This document shows positions 60,843-64,000 of a stretch of 64,000 bases of DNA, one piece after another. Under the pieces are notes generated by a model. That model was not told the DNA's origin and did not search any database. It saw only the letters and a list, made by a program, of their open reading frames with translations. Positions within the stretch are counted from its first letter, which is position 1. Every line of letters begins with the position of its first letter. The DNA is from an uncultured Rothia sp. (GTDB taxonomy: Bacteria; Actinomycetota; Actinomycetes; Actinomycetales; Micrococcaceae): NCBI RefSeq assembly GCF_916715725.1, contig NZ_CAKAPD010000002.1, forward strand, positions 1 through 64,000, read 5' to 3'. Made by a program: the position numbers and the translations under genes.

Positions 60843-63032
60843 CTAGTGAGTAGCAGCCAAGGAGAAAGGATACACCGCAGAAGCGCCCGCCAGTCGTAGC
60901 TCACGCGCCACCGCAGTAAACGCCCACCGTGAATCCACCACATCAGAAACCAGTAGAACCGGGCACTGATGCTCACGCACGTAGTCCAGAACCTCAGCCG
61001 GCACCCGGTACGAGCGCAACACGTCCGCGCAACGGAACGCGCTATTACCGCCGAAGAAACGCGGCTCATCCACCAGAGAAACCTGGCCCAAATCCACCAG
61101 GCGACCCACCGACGCAAGCCCCCGTCCCAAAGACTGAGCCAAGCGTGGACGCACCGGCGACGGCAGAGTCAGCACAGCCACCGGACGACCCGCCTCAGCC
61201 CACTCCCAAGCGGCAAGCACCTTCACGCAGGCGCGACCCAGCTCGGCAGGAACCTCAGAATCAACCGGCTCACCCAGCTCATTCATCGCCAGAAGCTCAC
61301 GCAGGCGAGTACCGTACCCCATGTCGCTCAGACGCGCCAAAGCGTAACCGGATTCAGCCTGCTCGTCCTTAGACAAACGACCGCGCGGCGCATCCGCACC
61401 CATCAGCTGGTCCAGCCCGCTCGGCCACATGCGGCGCGGCTGCAGGGGCACGCCCACCGTATTGAAGCTGCTCTGTGCCGCCTGCTGCGCCTCAGCGGGA
61501 ACTTCAACCGGGTACCAGGGGCCCGCGCACACATCGCAACGGCCGCAAGCAGTCGCGGAAGCATCATCAAGCTGCTGAGCTAGGAAAAGCATACGGCACT
61601 GACTAGTACATTCATACTCGAGCATGGCGTTCTGCTCCGCCACACGCGCCTGCGCCACCGCCGCGTAACGGACACTATCGTACTGCCACGGTGAAGAAGT
61701 TCGACGCCAATAGTTGCCTTCCTTCACGGCGGCACCCTCAACGTCCAGCACCTTCAGCAGAAGCTCCAGGGTTGAGCGGCGCAACTGAACGCGCGCCTCC
61801 AACGCGGTAATACTCAACCCCTCCGGGGACTGGGCGAGGGCATCCAGCACCGCCAGCGCCTGCTCCTCATTGGGCATGGAGGCGGTCGCAAAATACTCCC
61901 AAATGGCGCGGTCTTCACGACCGGGCAGGAGCAGAACATCAGCGTTGACGGCGCCTCGTCCGGCGCGGCCAATCTGCTGGTAGTAGCTCACCGCAGACGA
62001 CGGCGCACCCAGGTGCACAACAAAACCCAAATCAGGCTTATCAAAACCCATACCGAGGGCACTCGTCGCAACAAGAGCCTTCACCCTGTTTTCCTTGAGT
62101 GCTTGCTCTGCAACCAGCCGTTCATCCGGGTCAGTTTTACCGGTGTAGGCGAGCACCTCGTACCCGCTGGCACGCAGAGCATTTGCGGTATCTTCTGCCG
62201 CAGAAACGGTCAGCGTGTAGATAATACCCGAACCGGGCAGGCTGTTCAGGTGCGTGAGTATCCATCCGATGCGTTGCGCCTCATTGGGCAGGGTCAGAAC
62301 ACCCAGGCGCAGGGACTCGCGGGACAGCGGACCGCGCAGCACATGTACGGGTGCGGTGGTATCAGTGCTGAGCTGTTCGGCAATATCGCGGCTAACACGG
62401 TCATTCGCGGTTGCGGTAGTCGCCAGCACCGGCACACCCATCGGCAGAGATTTAATGAGCGAACCAATACGACGGTAGTCGGGGCGGAAGTCATGGCCCC
62501 AGTCAGAAATACAGTGCGCCTCATCAATAACGAGCAGACCCAGGCGCGGCAGCAGGTACGGTAGCCACTGCTCGCGGAACGCCGGGTTATTGAGGCGTTC
62601 GGGGCCCACCAGGAGCACGTCGAGCTCGTTAGCTTCGAGGCGGGTGCGGATCTCATCCCATTCGGTGACGTTCGCGGAGTTCACCATGGCGGCGCGCACT
62701 CCCGCGCGGGATGCCGCCTCGACCTGATCACGCATGAGGGAAAGCAACGGGGAGACAATAAGCGCCGGGCCCATACCGCGGGCACGCAACAGCAGGGAAG
62801 AAATGAAATAGACTGCGGACTTACCCCAACCAGTACGCTGCACGACGAGGGTGCGGGCGCGGTCGGCTACGAGGGCGCGAATCGCCTCGTACTGACCGTC
62901 GTGGAACTCAGCATCAGCGACGCCGGTGAGGCGGCGCAACACTTCACGGGCTTCAGCATGCAGAGGATCCGTGTGCAGGGAATCAGCGCGCAGGAGATCG
63001 GCGGGGCTGGAAGCTAGCTGTTCGGGGTTCAT
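60843..63032 (-). CDS. recQ: RecQ-family ATP-dependent DNA helicase with PRTase-like tail
   Basis: 729 residues from ATG at 63032, with GGAGAG upstream; the frame extends 23 codons but without a site. The helicase core has Walker A RTGWGKSAVYF, the DEAH box VIDEAHCISDWGHDFRPDYR and the arginine finger QQIGRAGRG. A zinc-binding segment follows with Cys pairs (CTSQCRMLF, then CGRCDVC). The C-terminal 130 residues (about 600-729) end in VLLVSDVVDSRWAFTAVARE, which resembles the PRPP loop of phosphoribosyltransferases, in place of an HRDC domain. It unwinds recombination and repair intermediates. Confidence 0.9.
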   Translation of the reverse strand: MNPEQLASSPADLLRADSLHTDPLHAEAREVLRRLTGVADAEFHDGQYEAIRALVADRARTLVVQRTGWGKSAVYFISSLLLRARGMGPALIVSPLLSLMRDQVEAASRAGVRAAMVNSANVTEWDEIRTRLEANELDVLLVGPERLNNPAFREQWLPYLLPRLGLLVIDEAHCISDWGHDFRPDYRRIGSLIKSLPMGVPVLATTATANDRVSRDIAEQLSTDTTAPVHVLRGPLSRESLRLGVLTLPNEAQRIGWILTHLNSLPGSGIIYTLTVSAAEDTANALRASGYEVLAYTGKTDPDERLVAEQALKENRVKALVATSALGMGFDKPDLGFVVHLGAPSSAVSYYQQIGRAGRGAVNADVLLLPGREDRAIWEYFATASMPNEEQALAVLDALAQSPEGLSITALEARVQLRRSTLELLLKVLDVEGAAVKEGNYWRRTSSPWQYDSVRYAAVAQARVAEQNAMLEYECTSQCRMLFLAQQLDDASATACGRCDVCAGPWYPVEVPAEAQQAAQSSFNTVGVPLQPRRMWPSGLDQLMGADAPRGRLSKDEQAESGYALARLSDMGYGTRLRELLAMNELGEPVDSEVPAELGRACVKVLAAWEWAEAGRPVAVLTLPSPVRPRLAQSLGRGLASVGRLVDLGQVSLVDEPRFFGGNSAFRCADVLRSYRVPAEVLDYVREHQCPVLLVSDVVDSRWAFTAVARELRLAGASAVYPFSLAATH

Positions 63033-63369
63033 GGTTCTCTCCAACGGTGGGTGGTTGGGGCAATCGCTACGCCGCGACGCGCCGTGCTCTCTTTCCATCA
63101 TGTCACACCCCGTATCCTCCGACTCTGCGGATAGTCATTTCTTGGGGAGGCACGCGAGCGCCGCGTCACCTCGGGTTGTTTCGCCATGCGGGCGCGGAGA
63201 TTTACGCCTCGCTCGCCCGTGCGTCCAGCATAAATGCCGGTAGAATTGTGCCAGTAATACACAGCCTCCGCATAGTTTTGCACAATGTTCACCATAGGTA
63301 CGCTTTCTATGCTGGTGTTACTCCGCCGCCGATCCGTGCGTGCGGTCCACTCACAGTTCAGGATTTTTC

Positions 63370-64000
63370 ATGACTTTTCTTGCCACCGCTTTGGCGCATC
63401 TTCCGGTTGCGCTCTTGGGCCTCGACCTTGAGCAGTTCCTGCTCGATACCGGCCCCTGGGTTCTGGTTGTTTCGGCAATTATCGTATTTATTGAGTCCGG
63501 TGTTCTTTTCCCGGTTCTTCCGGGTGACTCCCTGATTTTTGCTCTGGGTATGCTGCATGAGCAGATGGGCCTGTCCCTGTGGGTTGCGTTCCCGGTCCTT
63601 GTGCTGGTTGCTATTGCTGGCGCTGAGGTTGGCTACCAGATTGGTGCCCGTTACGGCCGTAAGATCTTCAAGGATGACGCGAAGATTCTGAGCACTAAGA
63701 ACCTGCACACTACTGAGGAGTTCTTCCAGAAGCGCGGTAGCTTGGCTCTGGTGCTGGGTCGTTTCGTACCGATTGTTCGTACTTTTGTGTCTCTTGCGGC
63801 GGGTATTTCTTCGTACGACCGTAAGAAGTTCCACCTGTGGAATGTTGTTGGTGCGGTTGCGTGGATTGGTTCGATTGGTCTGGCGGGTGTGCTGCTGGGC
63901 GGTATCCCGTTCGTGCACAACAACATTGAGTACATTGCTGTGATTATTGTGGCGGTTTCTGTGGTGCCGGTTATTATCGAGTACCTGCGTGGCCGTTCGA
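63370..64000 (+). CDS. DedA family membrane protein, cut by the window edge
   Basis: The first 210 residues of a gene that continues past the right edge. AGGATTTTTC lies directly before the ATG. It has the SNARE-associated/DedA pattern: VFIESGVLFPVLPGDSLIFA (with the E-P-x-P-G-D motif in variant form), AEVGYQIGARYGR, and FFQKRGSLALVLGRFVPIVRTF followed by AAGIS. DedA proteins are membrane proteins involved in lipid carrier recycling, proton balance and drug tolerance. The conserved Arg residues are intact. Divergent from recQ, with about 340 bases between the two starts. Confidence 0.88.
   Translation, partial: MTFLATALAHLPVALLGLDLEQFLLDTGPWVLVVSAIIVFIESGVLFPVLPGDSLIFALGMLHEQMGLSLWVAFPVLVLVAIAGAEVGYQIGARYGRKIFKDDAKILSTKNLHTTEEFFQKRGSLALVLGRFVPIVRTFVSLAAGISSYDRKKFHLWNVVGAVAWIGSIGLAGVLLGGIPFVHNNIEYIAVIIVAVSVVPVIIEYLRGRS

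Overview
The window looks like a chromosomal segment of a moderately high-G+C actinobacterium of the family Micrococcaceae, most likely Rothia. This is inferred from gene content and codon style, not from a database match. Supporting signs are a groEL without groES, a stand-alone LytR_C protein, a DUF3263 protein, a fructose PTS next to ptsI and ptsH, an E1alpha/E1beta/E2 set beside a hisC-like aminotransferase, a RecQ with a PRTase-like tail, and Ser/Ala-rich lipoprotein linkers. Almost everything is ordinary chromosome. The clear exceptions are an AT-rich gene at the left edge (99-1394) and one intact IS3-family element (21586-23060).

Layout. 1-9.1 kb: AT-rich membrane protein, rlmC, groEL, LytR_C and DUF3263 proteins, ung, and a ThrE-type exporter. 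9.4-16 kb: a fructose PTS block read leftward (fruR-fruK-fruA-ptsI-ptsH), with a good promoter and a flanking inverted repeat upstream of fruR and a hairpin between fruK and fruA. 16-20.6 kb: a VanZ protein, a protein with two fused histidine-phosphatase domains, and an ABC ATPase/FtsX-type permease pair. 20.7-26 kb: a HAD phosphatase and the methionine importer metQ-metN-metI, with the IS sitting inside the terminator they once shared. 26-36 kb: acyl-CoA ligase, a 49-residue membrane microprotein coupled to a sugar O-acetyltransferase, a membrane protein, the 2-oxoacid dehydrogenase genes and the aminotransferase.

36-48 kb: a two-gene unit made of a WXG100-like helical protein and an 808-residue secreted-looking alpha/beta hydrolase with a Pro-rich repeat tail; then purB, two tandem EamA exporters, a DsbA-like lipoprotein overlapping a spermidine-synthase-like protein, and tRNA-Thr. 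48-56 kb: quinone oxidoreductase, then four small two- to three-TM proteins lying between two tRNA-Ser genes, SixA, a winged-helix regulator without a receiver domain, upp, and a third tRNA-Ser. 56-64 kb: an operon of a degenerate ABC ATPase, a YhgE/Pip protein with long heptad arrays and a TetR regulator; then tadA, recQ and the start of a DedA gene cut by the window edge.

The best candidates for little-described biology are the WXG-like/hydrolase pair (35.8-38.8 kb), the degenerate-ATPase/YhgE/TetR operon (55.8-60 kb), the tRNA-Ser-bounded family of small YNPxY membrane proteins (49.8-52.2 kb) and the AT-rich edge gene. No CRISPR array, prophage, rRNA or replication origin was seen.
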